A stretch of DNA of 5,888 nt from Spirochaetales bacterium (lineage in GTDB: Bacteria; Spirochaetota; Spirochaetia; SZUA-6; DRHE01), in NCBI GenBank assembly GCA_011049745.1, contig DRHE01000333.1, positions 1 to 5,888 on the forward strand, read 5' to 3'. Shown here in pieces: positions 1 to 5,263 of the stretch. A program made the translations under genes and the position numbers. The number at the start of each line of letters is the position of its first letter. The first letter of the stretch is position 1. Below the pieces are notes generated by a model that saw only the letters and a list, made by a program, of their open reading frames with translations, searched no databases and had not been told where the DNA came from.

Positions 1-358
1 GATCGATTTTCTCGGTTTTTATTTTCATGGCCTTCGATGCATGACCCTGCTCCACAGCCATTTCCCGCAGGACCGTCATAACGTCGGTAAATCTGACATC
101 CTGCGGGCACCGGGCATAGCAGGTGTAGCACTGGGCGCAGAACCATAAGGTGTTCGAGGAGAGGAGCTCTTCCCTCATTCCCAGCAGAGCCTGGTGGATG
201 ATCAGCCTCGGATTGAAGCTTTCATCGATCTCGGAAACCGGGCAGGAGGCCGTACAGGTGCCGCAGGAAAAACATCTTTTGAAAAACCCGGCTCCCGGCC
301 TGGAAGCTATCTCATACTTGAAATCTTTATCCAATTGAGTAACAACGATATTCTCCAT
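1..358 (-). CDS. hdrC: HdrC-like 4Fe-4S protein (3' end beyond window)
   Basis: An open minus-strand frame starts at ATG 358 and runs off the window edge after 119 codons without a stop. A strong Shine-Dalgarno, GGAGGGG (364-370), sits 5 nt upstream and fixes the start. The visible part holds two classic [4Fe-4S] motifs of the form CxxCxxCxxxCP: CFSCGTCTASCP at residues 29-40 and CAQCYTCYARCP at residues 74-85. The second is followed by a PQDVRFTDVM stretch typical of heterodisulfide reductase subunit C. In the family, HdrC relays electrons from HdrA through its two clusters to HdrB, or to an equivalent partner, in the cytoplasm. The gene is last of the four visible operon genes, 35 bp after the mvhD-like gene. 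No HdrB cysteine-rich (CCG) domain is seen; it may be fused or encoded beyond position 1. The family call is firm. The physiological partner is unknown. Confidence 0.9.
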   Translation of the reverse strand, partial: MENIVVTQLDKDFKYEIASRPGAGFFKRCFSCGTCTASCPVSEIDESFNPRLIIHQALLGMREELLSSNTLWFCAQCYTCYARCPQDVRFTDVMTVLREMAVEQGHASKAMKIKTEKID

Positions 359-393
359 ATACTCCCCTCCGTTAGAATCATGGCTGGCTCCTT

Positions 394-774
394 TCAACAT
401 CCGGCCGGCGCTTTCGTGCCCTCATAAAAGTTGTGAATGGCCTTATAAAGCCTCTTTCCTTCATCCGGGGCGGCATAGAGCATTTCGACATTTTTTTTAC
501 TGATGCCGGCGCTTTTTAAGAGTGTCTTAACCCTGTTGACGCGGCTCTCCGCCCGCAGGTTGCCTTCCATAAATTTACAATTGTCTTTCCTGCACCCGAG
601 CACGATGATGCCGGCCACATCCTCCTGCAGAATCTCCAACAGCATCGTCTCATTTATCCGGCCAGAGCAAGGGAGCTCAAAGGTCCGGATATCCCCTGCC
701 AGCCTGTATCCGAGCCGGACCATGCCGCTCAACGCTTTTTTCCCGCCTTCCGCGCAATGTATTAACAGTACCAT
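394..774 (-). CDS. mvhD: MvhD-type hydrogenase/Hdr iron-sulfur linker subunit
   Basis: This 126-aa protein matches the MvhD/FlpD family across its whole length: PCSGR at residues 35-39, GCRKDNC at residues 60-66, then a GN...R stretch and a C-terminal helix ending near NFYEG. MvhD carries a [2Fe-2S] cluster and passes electrons between a donor (hydrogenase, formate dehydrogenase or other) and HdrA. The N-terminal signature is unusual. The family normally has a C-x-W-C motif here, but this protein has a single cysteine at residue 7 (IHCAEGG). This leaves Cys7, 36, 61 and 66 as the natural cluster ligands, plus a terminal Cys126. AGAGG (783-787) lies 8 nt before the ATG. The gene follows the 532-aa HdrA-like gene by 21 bp, so the two are probably co-transcribed. 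In QmoB and some other proteins the MvhD domain is fused to HdrA; here it is separate. Confidence 0.88.
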   Translation of the reverse strand: MVLLIHCAEGGKKALSGMVRLGYRLAGDIRTFELPCSGRINETMLLEILQEDVAGIIVLGCRKDNCKFMEGNLRAESRVNRVKTLLKSAGISKKNVEMLYAAPDEGKRLYKAIHNFYEGTKAPAGC

Positions 775-795
775 ATCTCCAACCTCTAACTTTTT

Positions 796-2394
796 TTAAG
801 CCAATGCCCTCATACCGGAAATAAGAGACTCATATTCCAGGTTTCGGATCCGGATGGCTTTGGCGGGACATTCCGCCGCACAGGTGCCGCAGGCCCGGCA
901 AGTCGACTTTAAAGCTTTAGCCACCCGGTACAGGGCATCTTTCACCATCGCTCCGAAAGGGCAGACCCGCATGCAGGTCATGCATAACGCGCATTTGTCC
1001 TTATCGACCTGTGGGATATATTCTTCCACCCGCAGTCCTGCGGGGGAAAGCCGTTGTCTTAATGAGAAAACAAGAGATTCCGCATCCTCCTCTACGGCTC
1101 TTTTATCCATGTTGCCCTTCGCAGCACCGGCGACAAAGATGCCGGGACGATTAGATTCATTCGGCAGCCTCCAGAGAGAATCCGACTGGGAATAATCATC
1201 GTTGTAAATTCGGAGATTTAAAGACCGGGCAAACTCTCTTGCCTGCGGTGAAAGAATCGTCTTTCCTGGAATTATCAATCCGGCGGTATCTTTGATGATA
1301 AATTGACCTGAGGTCTGGAGATCCACACCCGTAATCGCGAAGCCGCTGCCGGAGTTTTTAATGTAGAGACTGTCTTCATACTTGATGAAGATAATCCCCG
1401 CTTGCCGGCAGTCATCGTATAATTCCTGGAGACCGGGGATCGAGACCCGGGCGTTGCGGAGCAGTATTTTTACCTCTGCGCAGTGCATTTTCCGAAGGTA
1501 TTCAGCCGCCTTTATGGCATCGGAAAAGATTTCCGGCCCTGTTTCCGTTTTATGATCCAGGATGAAGACGGTTTCGCCTTTCCAGGCCCCTGTTTTCAGG
1601 GCTTCTTGCGAGCCGATTCGAGCATAAAGCTGAGTAAGATTTAGTGCGCCTATCTCCCCGGCCGGTCGTTCTTCTCTTTCCGGCGCAAAAATAATTGTGC
1701 CGTACTCCTGTTTCTCGCCGCCGGCCTTACGAAAGATAAAACCGCCCTCGCCGGGCGTTACCTCTTTGAGGGCCTTCTGGGGTAAAAGGGTGATTGTTTC
1801 GGCCTTACGGGCCGCCTCAAGAAGTCCGGTAATCATTCCCGGCTCAGCGAGGATCATGCTCAAGTATCCCGGGGAAAGCGAAGCTCCATGCGTTTCAACG
1901 ATATCCACAGGGATACTCTCCGCAGCCAACCTCAATGCCGCCTTTAACCCGGAAAAGCCACTGCCGTAGACCAGCGCCTTTTGATCAGGTTTGATAATAT
2001 CCTCTTCGAACGGCTCTCTGCGGGCCAGGATATTACCGGAGGCAACAAGCTTGCGGTAAAGATTTTCCTCTATGTTTTCCTTACCTTCATACAGATCGAA
2101 GATTTCGGTCTTTATGTCTACCGTAAAAAAGTCCGCCTTCTTTAAACAAAGGTCTTGAAAGGTTTTTTCGTATAGCCCGGATTCTTCGAGGAAAGGACAG
2201 CCTCCGAAAAGGACTTTTTTTCCTTTCAGGCCGTCTAATTTGCCGTTCCGGTCCCGGCACGCCTTTTCAAGGATCACAACTTCTTTAAAGAGGCTGCTTT
2301 TTAATAAACGCTCGGAAAGATTCCGATAATCAAGCCGGCCTTTCGAATGGCACTGTTGATCGCAAATTGCTATGGCGATTGATTGACGGCCCAT
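796..2394 (-). CDS. HdrA-like FAD/4Fe-4S protein with N-terminal HdrA domain and C-terminal 2[4Fe-4S] ferredoxin
   Basis: The start chosen is ATG 2394 (532 aa), two bases after the stop of the upstream hdrA-like gene, with AAGG (2402-2405) 7 nt before it. An upstream in-frame ATG at 2460 would overlap that gene by more than 60 nt, and the extra residues are not HdrA-like. Residues 1-120 resemble the HdrA N-terminal domain: C11DQQC15, C46 and GGC66P. Residues 140-168 form a dinucleotide-binding fold (GSGFSG at 144-149, acidic Glu167). GIFVAGAA at 418-425 is the second FAD motif. Residues 468-510 carry two CxxCxxCxxxCP motifs (Cys468/471/474/478 and 499/502/505/509). It lacks the ferredoxin insert normally placed inside the HdrA FAD domain and the PxxGG motif after the first strand. 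The likely role is the FAD/FeS partner of the neighbouring 408-aa HdrA-like protein, passing electrons to MvhD and HdrC. Its FAD occupancy is less certain than for its neighbour. Confidence 0.88.
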   Translation of the reverse strand: MGRQSIAIAICDQQCHSKGRLDYRNLSERLLKSSLFKEVVILEKACRDRNGKLDGLKGKKVLFGGCPFLEESGLYEKTFQDLCLKKADFFTVDIKTEIFDLYEGKENIEENLYRKLVASGNILARREPFEEDIIKPDQKALVYGSGFSGLKAALRLAAESIPVDIVETHGASLSPGYLSMILAEPGMITGLLEAARKAETITLLPQKALKEVTPGEGGFIFRKAGGEKQEYGTIIFAPEREERPAGEIGALNLTQLYARIGSQEALKTGAWKGETVFILDHKTETGPEIFSDAIKAAEYLRKMHCAEVKILLRNARVSIPGLQELYDDCRQAGIIFIKYEDSLYIKNSGSGFAITGVDLQTSGQFIIKDTAGLIIPGKTILSPQAREFARSLNLRIYNDDYSQSDSLWRLPNESNRPGIFVAGAAKGNMDKRAVEEDAESLVFSLRQRLSPAGLRVEEYIPQVDKDKCALCMTCMRVCPFGAMVKDALYRVAKALKSTCRACGTCAAECPAKAIRIRNLEYESLISGMRALA

Positions 2395-2396
2395 TT

Positions 2397-3623
2397 TCAA
2401 ACCTTGTCTCCTAAATAGCGCAGCACTCCGGCGGCCGCTCCATAGGCGCTTTCTACGCATTCAGCGATACCCATAGGCCTCCGGCAGGCTCCGGTCAAAA
2501 AGATCCCGGAATCCCGCCCGCTCCCATTATTGGACGCTGCATTTGTAGCTGCACTTAGAAACCCGCCGGCCTCAAGATCAAGGCCGAAAATTTCCGCCAG
2601 TTCCTCGCCGTTATCAGGCGGGCAAATGCCATTTGCTAATACTACCAGGTCGTAAGCCTCCTCCCGGCAGCGCAGATCGGACATAGACTCGTAGCGAACC
2701 AGGGGACGCTCTTGTTCGTCAATACTGATGGAGATGGGATGACTGCGGATAAAATTGATCTTCCTTTTTAATTCCGCCCAGAAACTGGAGAAGCTTTTGC
2801 CAAAGTACTGGATATCCATATAATAGATATCGATCTCGGTATCGGGATATTCTTCTTTGATCCGGTTAGCCATGCGTAATGAATATGCGCAGCAGACCCG
2901 CGAACAGTGCCGTTCTCCTTCCACAATATTTCTCGATCCTACGCACAGGATAAAGGCGATTTTTTTCAAGTCCTTCAATTCCGGGTCGGATGGAAGGAAT
3001 TTTTCCCGGCAGAATAAGCTCTCAAGATCGCTGCCTGTTATTACCCGAGGATTGGCGCCATACCCCCATTTTAGATTAACTGCCGGATCAAAGGGCTTAA
3101 AGCCCGAAGAGATCACCACGCTTAAGGCCGGGAATGTTTCATATTGCCTCTTTCTCTCCAGATTGATTGCCCCGACCGGGCATACGACCAGGCATTTGCC
3201 ACACCGGTCACAGTGCTCGCTGATATAGTACTTCCAGCCGGGGATCGATTTTACGGCATTTTTCGGACATACTTCCCTGCACTCTCCGCATTCGGTACAG
3301 CTCCGCCAATCAATAGGATTGGGGATGGTTTCTACCTCAATATCATAGCCGTCGTTTTCCCGGCGGTGAAGAGCCCGCGGAGTCGAGGAAAACGAAGCGT
3401 CTATGAGTGAGCTTTTTTTGAAATTGGCCACAGCGTCACGCACGAGACAGACGCCGCATTGTAGGCACGAATCGGTAGCTTTGCAGCCGTACTGCACGGA
3501 GCGGCCGCCCGGGAAAGGATTTTTATCGATGACGAAAACTCTTATCCCCTCGTTTGCCAAGCTATTCGCAACGGTGAGCCCTGATATACCGGCACCAACA
3601 ACGCAGACGGTTTTCGATTCCAA
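2397..3623 (-). CDS. hdrA: HdrA-like FAD protein with internal 2[4Fe-4S] ferredoxin insert
   Basis: This is the first gene of the operon. The frame is open up to GTG 3677, but the promoter -10 box lies at 3668-3673, downstream of that codon. The start is therefore placed at TTG 3623, preceded by GAAAGG (3633-3638) at 9 nt, giving 408 aa. The protein begins directly at the FAD-binding strand (GAGISG at 10-15, Asp33, PFPGG at 36-40). Next comes GCKATDSCLQCGVC (46-59; Cys47/53/56/59). Residues 109-149 hold two CxxCxxCxxxCP ferredoxin motifs (Cys109/112/115/119 and 138/141/144/148). The HdrA signature CVGSR...HCSRVCC lies at 227-245, and GIFLTGA at 373-379 closes the FAD site. It lacks the HdrA N-terminal domain and the C-terminal ferredoxin, both of which are present in the next gene. 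The length is close to QmoA, but the cysteine pattern is HdrA-like. HdrA proteins are the FAD core of soluble electron-bifurcating or confurcating complexes; which donor and acceptor serve here cannot be read from the sequence. Confidence 0.9.
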   Translation of the reverse strand: MESKTVCVVGAGISGLTVANSLANEGIRVFVIDKNPFPGGRSVQYGCKATDSCLQCGVCLVRDAVANFKKSSLIDASFSSTPRALHRRENDGYDIEVETIPNPIDWRSCTECGECREVCPKNAVKSIPGWKYYISEHCDRCGKCLVVCPVGAINLERKRQYETFPALSVVISSGFKPFDPAVNLKWGYGANPRVITGSDLESLFCREKFLPSDPELKDLKKIAFILCVGSRNIVEGERHCSRVCCAYSLRMANRIKEEYPDTEIDIYYMDIQYFGKSFSSFWAELKRKINFIRSHPISISIDEQERPLVRYESMSDLRCREEAYDLVVLANGICPPDNGEELAEIFGLDLEAGGFLSAATNAASNNGSGRDSGIFLTGACRRPMGIAECVESAYGAAAGVLRYLGDKV

Positions 3624-3632
3624 AGCTTTCTG

Positions 3633-3638
3633 CCTTTC
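3633..3638 (-). promoter_or_regulatory. Ribosome binding site supporting the TTG start
   Basis: GAAAGG on the minus strand is 9 nt before TTG 3623. The alternative GTG at 3677 has no comparable Shine-Dalgarno and lies upstream of the predicted -10 box, so this site decides the start of the hdrA-like gene. Confidence 0.6.
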
Positions 3639-3667
3639 GTGCGATAAACACTGTTTTTGAAGTAATG

Positions 3668-3696
3668 ATTTTACCACATTTTCTCAGATTTGTCAA
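3668..3696 (-). promoter_or_regulatory. Sigma-A-type promoter of the hdr-like operon
   Basis: On the minus strand there is a consensus -35 TTGACA (3696-3691), a 17-bp spacer, and -10 TAAAAT (3673-3668) preceded by a TGn extension. An A/T tract, TTTTAAAATTTT, directly precedes the -35 box and resembles an UP element. Transcription should begin near 3660-3663. That leaves a leader of roughly 40 nt before TTG 3623. This is the only good promoter seen for the four-gene operon. No operator or riboswitch is evident in the short leader. Confidence 0.75.
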
Positions 3697-3710
3697 AAAT
3701 TTTAAAAGGT

Positions 3711-3755
3711 ATGGGAGCTATTAATTTAAAAACCTGACTATTTTTAATCCCCCAT
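3711..3755. repeat. Weak imperfect hairpin upstream of the hdr promoter
   Basis: ATGGG (3711-3715) pairs with CCCAT (3751-3755), and TTAAAAA (3726-3732) pairs with TTTTTAA (3741-3747) around an 8-base loop. The outer and inner stems are separated by unpaired bases. It could be a weak structure upstream of the divergent fragment or simply chance in A+T-rich DNA. There is no clear terminator tail. Confidence 0.2.
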
Positions 3756-3774
3756 CAGGGTGTGGAATGGGAAA

Positions 3775-3888
3775 ATGAACAAAGAGGAGTTTAGACATAT
3801 AAAGCTCGCACTATATGAGAAGAAGCGAAAAGATTATTAAAAACAACTAATGCAGATTAAGGAGGAAATGGAAAGAAGAAGCGCTTGA
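3775..3888 (+). pseudogene. Short broken reading frame, phage-type small protein remnant (tentative)
   Basis: ATG 3775 opens a 21-codon frame (MNKEEFRHIKLALYEKKRKD, then Tyr) that stops at TAA 3838. The same frame then continues as KQLMQIKEEMERRSA to TGA 3886. Read through the stop, it is a charged, coiled-coil-like helix. The opening resembles small phage or integrative-element proteins that begin with an M-x-KEEFR-type helix; this is recalled similarity, not a search result. The frame is open upstream only to about 3748 and has no good ribosome binding site. The AAGGAGGAAATG at 3859-3870 precedes only a six-codon frame. The best reading is a decayed remnant. It could also be non-coding. Confidence 0.35.
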
Positions 3889-3894
3889 CTTTTA

Positions 3895-4422
3895 TCATAG
3901 TGTAAAACTTATATCAATTGATAGTAAAAACCATTTCTCACATTGGCGGCTGTATCTCTTAATGACTACTTTAGATTTTACATAATCTTGATGCGACGTC
4001 ACCGGAATACGCACAATATCTTCAAGATCCAAAAAATTTATTATCTTATCATTAAATAGCATATTGGCATCCGGAGGAAACTCATCGTCACCTTCATAGA
4101 ATACCACAATGACATCAATTCGGGGCAGAACCGGAATACGAACGGAATAATCCCCAATCTCCCAGGATCCGCCTCCAAGTTGTTTAGCCGCCGCGATAAG
4201 CTTTGATGGATCGGATTCGAATTGAGACAGGATCCTGTCTATAGCCCTCTTTCGAAAGGAACTGTAATAAAACATCCCGTTCGGTAGGCTTTTGTATCCG
4301 ATATATTCTCCTTTTGTGGGTATGGATTTTTCCGAGGTCAAGGAATTATCGCGTGTACCAGTAATTCGTAAGAGAGAGAGGGATTTCTCGCGGAGTTTGC
4401 AGAGATCGATATTGATGTTCAT
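3895..4422 (-). CDS. DUF3786 domain protein, probably 5'-truncated or frameshifted
   Basis: This 175-aa frame matches the DUF3786 family of anaerobes: YIGYKSLPNGMFYYSSFRKR at 40-59, a LGGG...IGD segment at 82-91, IPVLPRIDVIVVFYEGDDEF at 96-115, then a PPDANMLF...FLDLEDI run to about residue 136. The family's function is unknown to me. Members are usually somewhat longer, with an extra N-terminal domain before the KGEYIGYK stretch. Here ATG 4422 has no visible Shine-Dalgarno, and residues 1-30 do not look like the family. In another frame of the same strand (4444-4349) the DNA reads REIPLSLT, which does resemble the family's missing segment, suggesting a frameshift near 4350-4380. The neighbouring CTCTCTCTCT run at about 4371-4381 is a possible slippage site. 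The last ~35 residues are also not clearly family-like. It stands alone, away from the hdr operon. A decaying gene seems as likely as an active one. Confidence 0.7.
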   Translation of the reverse strand: MNINIDLCKLREKSLSLLRITGTRDNSLTSEKSIPTKGEYIGYKSLPNGMFYYSSFRKRAIDRILSQFESDPSKLIAAAKQLGGGSWEIGDYSVRIPVLPRIDVIVVFYEGDDEFPPDANMLFNDKIINFLDLEDIVRIPVTSHQDYVKSKVVIKRYSRQCEKWFLLSIDISFTL

Positions 4423-4452
4423 ATGGGAAAGTAAAGGTGTTGTTCTAAGAGC

Positions 4453-4482
4453 TTGACCACTAAAGTACTACGATGCTAAACT
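4453..4482 (+). promoter_or_regulatory. Candidate promoter of the BioD-like gene
   Basis: TTGACC (4453-4458), an 18-bp spacer, and TAAACT (4477-4482) with a TGn extension (4474-4476). The predicted start is near 4489, about 50 nt before ATG 4541. The -35 box overlaps the left arm of the 11-bp inverted repeat. The -10 box is a moderate match (4 of 6), so this is a candidate only. Confidence 0.4.
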
Positions 4483-4503
4483 TCGGCAGTGATTTAGTGG
4501 TCA
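4454..4503. repeat. Perfect 11-bp inverted repeat, 28-nt spacer
   Basis: TGACCACTAAA (4454-4464) and its exact reverse complement TTTAGTGGTCA (4493-4503) are separated by 28 nt. The left arm overlaps the candidate -35 box and the right arm starts just after the expected transcription start. That layout would suit a two-site operator or a leader hairpin. There is no following T-run, so an intrinsic terminator is unlikely. A small insertion or footprint of a mobile element is another possibility; no second copy is seen in this window. Confidence 0.65.
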
Positions 4504-4540
4504 GGCGATACCCTGGTTAAAATTAAATCAAGGAAGGGAG

Positions 4541-5263
4541 ATGGAGAATAAGCCACTGAGGATTTATGTTGCGGCCGCAAAGCAGAATGACGGGAAAACA
4601 ACCGCTGCCCTGGGCCTCATGAATGTTATCCGCGAATCCTATCCAAAGATAGGTTACATTAAACCTGTGGGACAGCATTTCAATGTTATAAACAGTAAGA
4701 AAATCGACAAAGATGCCAGTTTAATTGAAGATGTTTTCCATATCGGAACCGGGCTTCAGGATATGAGCCCTGTGGCCAAACTCCTTAACTCTCCCGTAAT
4801 AATTGTGGCTTCCGGTGGTATCGGGCGTCCAATTGATGAGATAATGCTGAATAAAGCCCTGTTTGACAGTTACGGAGTGGAAGTTCTCGGTGTTATTATC
4901 AACAAAGTAAAGCCTGAGAAATTTGAAAAGATCAATAAGGTTGTCCGGCTGGGTTTGGATAGACTGGGTATTAGCGTCTTAGGGGTTACTCCTTTTTTTC
5001 CGATATTGACAAGTCCGAATCTTCAGCAGGTTTTGGAGGATATGCAGGGCACTCTTATTTCAGGGGAAAAGTTCCTTGACCACACCATCAGTAAATTTCT
5101 TGTGGGGGCTATGCCCCCCTCTACTGCCGCACAAAGGATCAATAATATGATTATTAAGATAAAGCCCCATGAGGTGGAAAAAATAAAGGTTGTTAAGTCC
5201 ATGATCAAAGAGTATGTTGATGTCCGGATGCTCTTTGAAAAACTGGGAGCCGTTACCTCCTGA
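4541..5263 (+). CDS. BioD-like P-loop ATPase (Pta N-terminal-type family), apparently shortened
   Basis: ATG 4541 follows AGGAAGGGAG (4531-4540), a good ribosome binding site. The 240-aa protein begins with a dethiobiotin-synthetase-like P-loop (AAKQNDGKTT, 12-21) and IGYIKPVGQ (37-45). It continues with the family motifs VAKLLNSPVIIVASGGIGRP (78-97) and VLGVIINKVKPEKFEKI (115-131). The start of a DRTGG-type domain follows (KFLVGAMPP, 185-193). This matches the group of proteins annotated as BioD-like N-terminal domain of phosphotransacetylase. Two things are odd. Residues 74-79 (MSPVAK) join blocks that, as I recall the family, are separated by roughly 50-60 residues including an EGTG-type motif. 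After GAMPP the DRTGG domain does not continue and is replaced by a charged tail. Family members of this kind are usually about 350 aa. The protein may be an inactive derivative or a distinct short form. It converges on the AcsE-type gene with an 11-bp overlap. Confidence 0.8.
   Translation: MENKPLRIYVAAAKQNDGKTTAALGLMNVIRESYPKIGYIKPVGQHFNVINSKKIDKDASLIEDVFHIGTGLQDMSPVAKLLNSPVIIVASGGIGRPIDEIMLNKALFDSYGVEVLGVIINKVKPEKFEKINKVVRLGLDRLGISVLGVTPFFPILTSPNLQQVLEDMQGTLISGEKFLDHTISKFLVGAMPPSTAAQRINNMIIKIKPHEVEKIKVVKSMIKEYVDVRMLFEKLGAVTS
5104..5118. repeat. GC-rich hairpin inside the BioD-like gene
   Basis: GGGGGC (5104-5109) and GCCCCC (5113-5118) form a perfect 6-bp stem with a TAT loop. It lies in the codons for VGAMPP, just before the protein departs from its family. 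On the minus strand it is about 135 bp downstream of the methyltransferase stop, but no U-tract follows, so a standard terminator is not supported. Confidence 0.35.

Noticed and set aside
150..427. Overlapping plus-strand frames opposite the hdrC-like gene
   Set aside because: They lie antisense to clear HdrC cysteine motifs, overlap each other, and have no recognisable domain.
854..1195. Plus-strand frame of 113 codons opposite the ferredoxin end of the 532-aa HdrA-like gene
   Set aside because: It is antisense to a strongly conserved cysteine-rich coding region, has no family-like motifs, and similar frames occur all along this gene.
2395..2460. Upstream in-frame ATG 2460 as start of the 532-aa HdrA-like gene
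   Set aside because: It would overlap the preceding gene by more than 60 nt. The Arg-rich extension is just the upstream gene's end read in another frame, and ATG 2394 has its own AAGG site.
5104..5118. GC-rich hairpin as a Rho-independent terminator for the methyltransferase operon
   Set aside because: No run of T follows on either strand and it lies inside coding sequence.
5023..5208. Minus-strand 61-codon hydrophobic frame opposite the BioD-like gene
   Set aside because: Its apparent membrane segment comes from reading Lys/Ile-rich codons in reverse. There is no ribosome binding site or family match.
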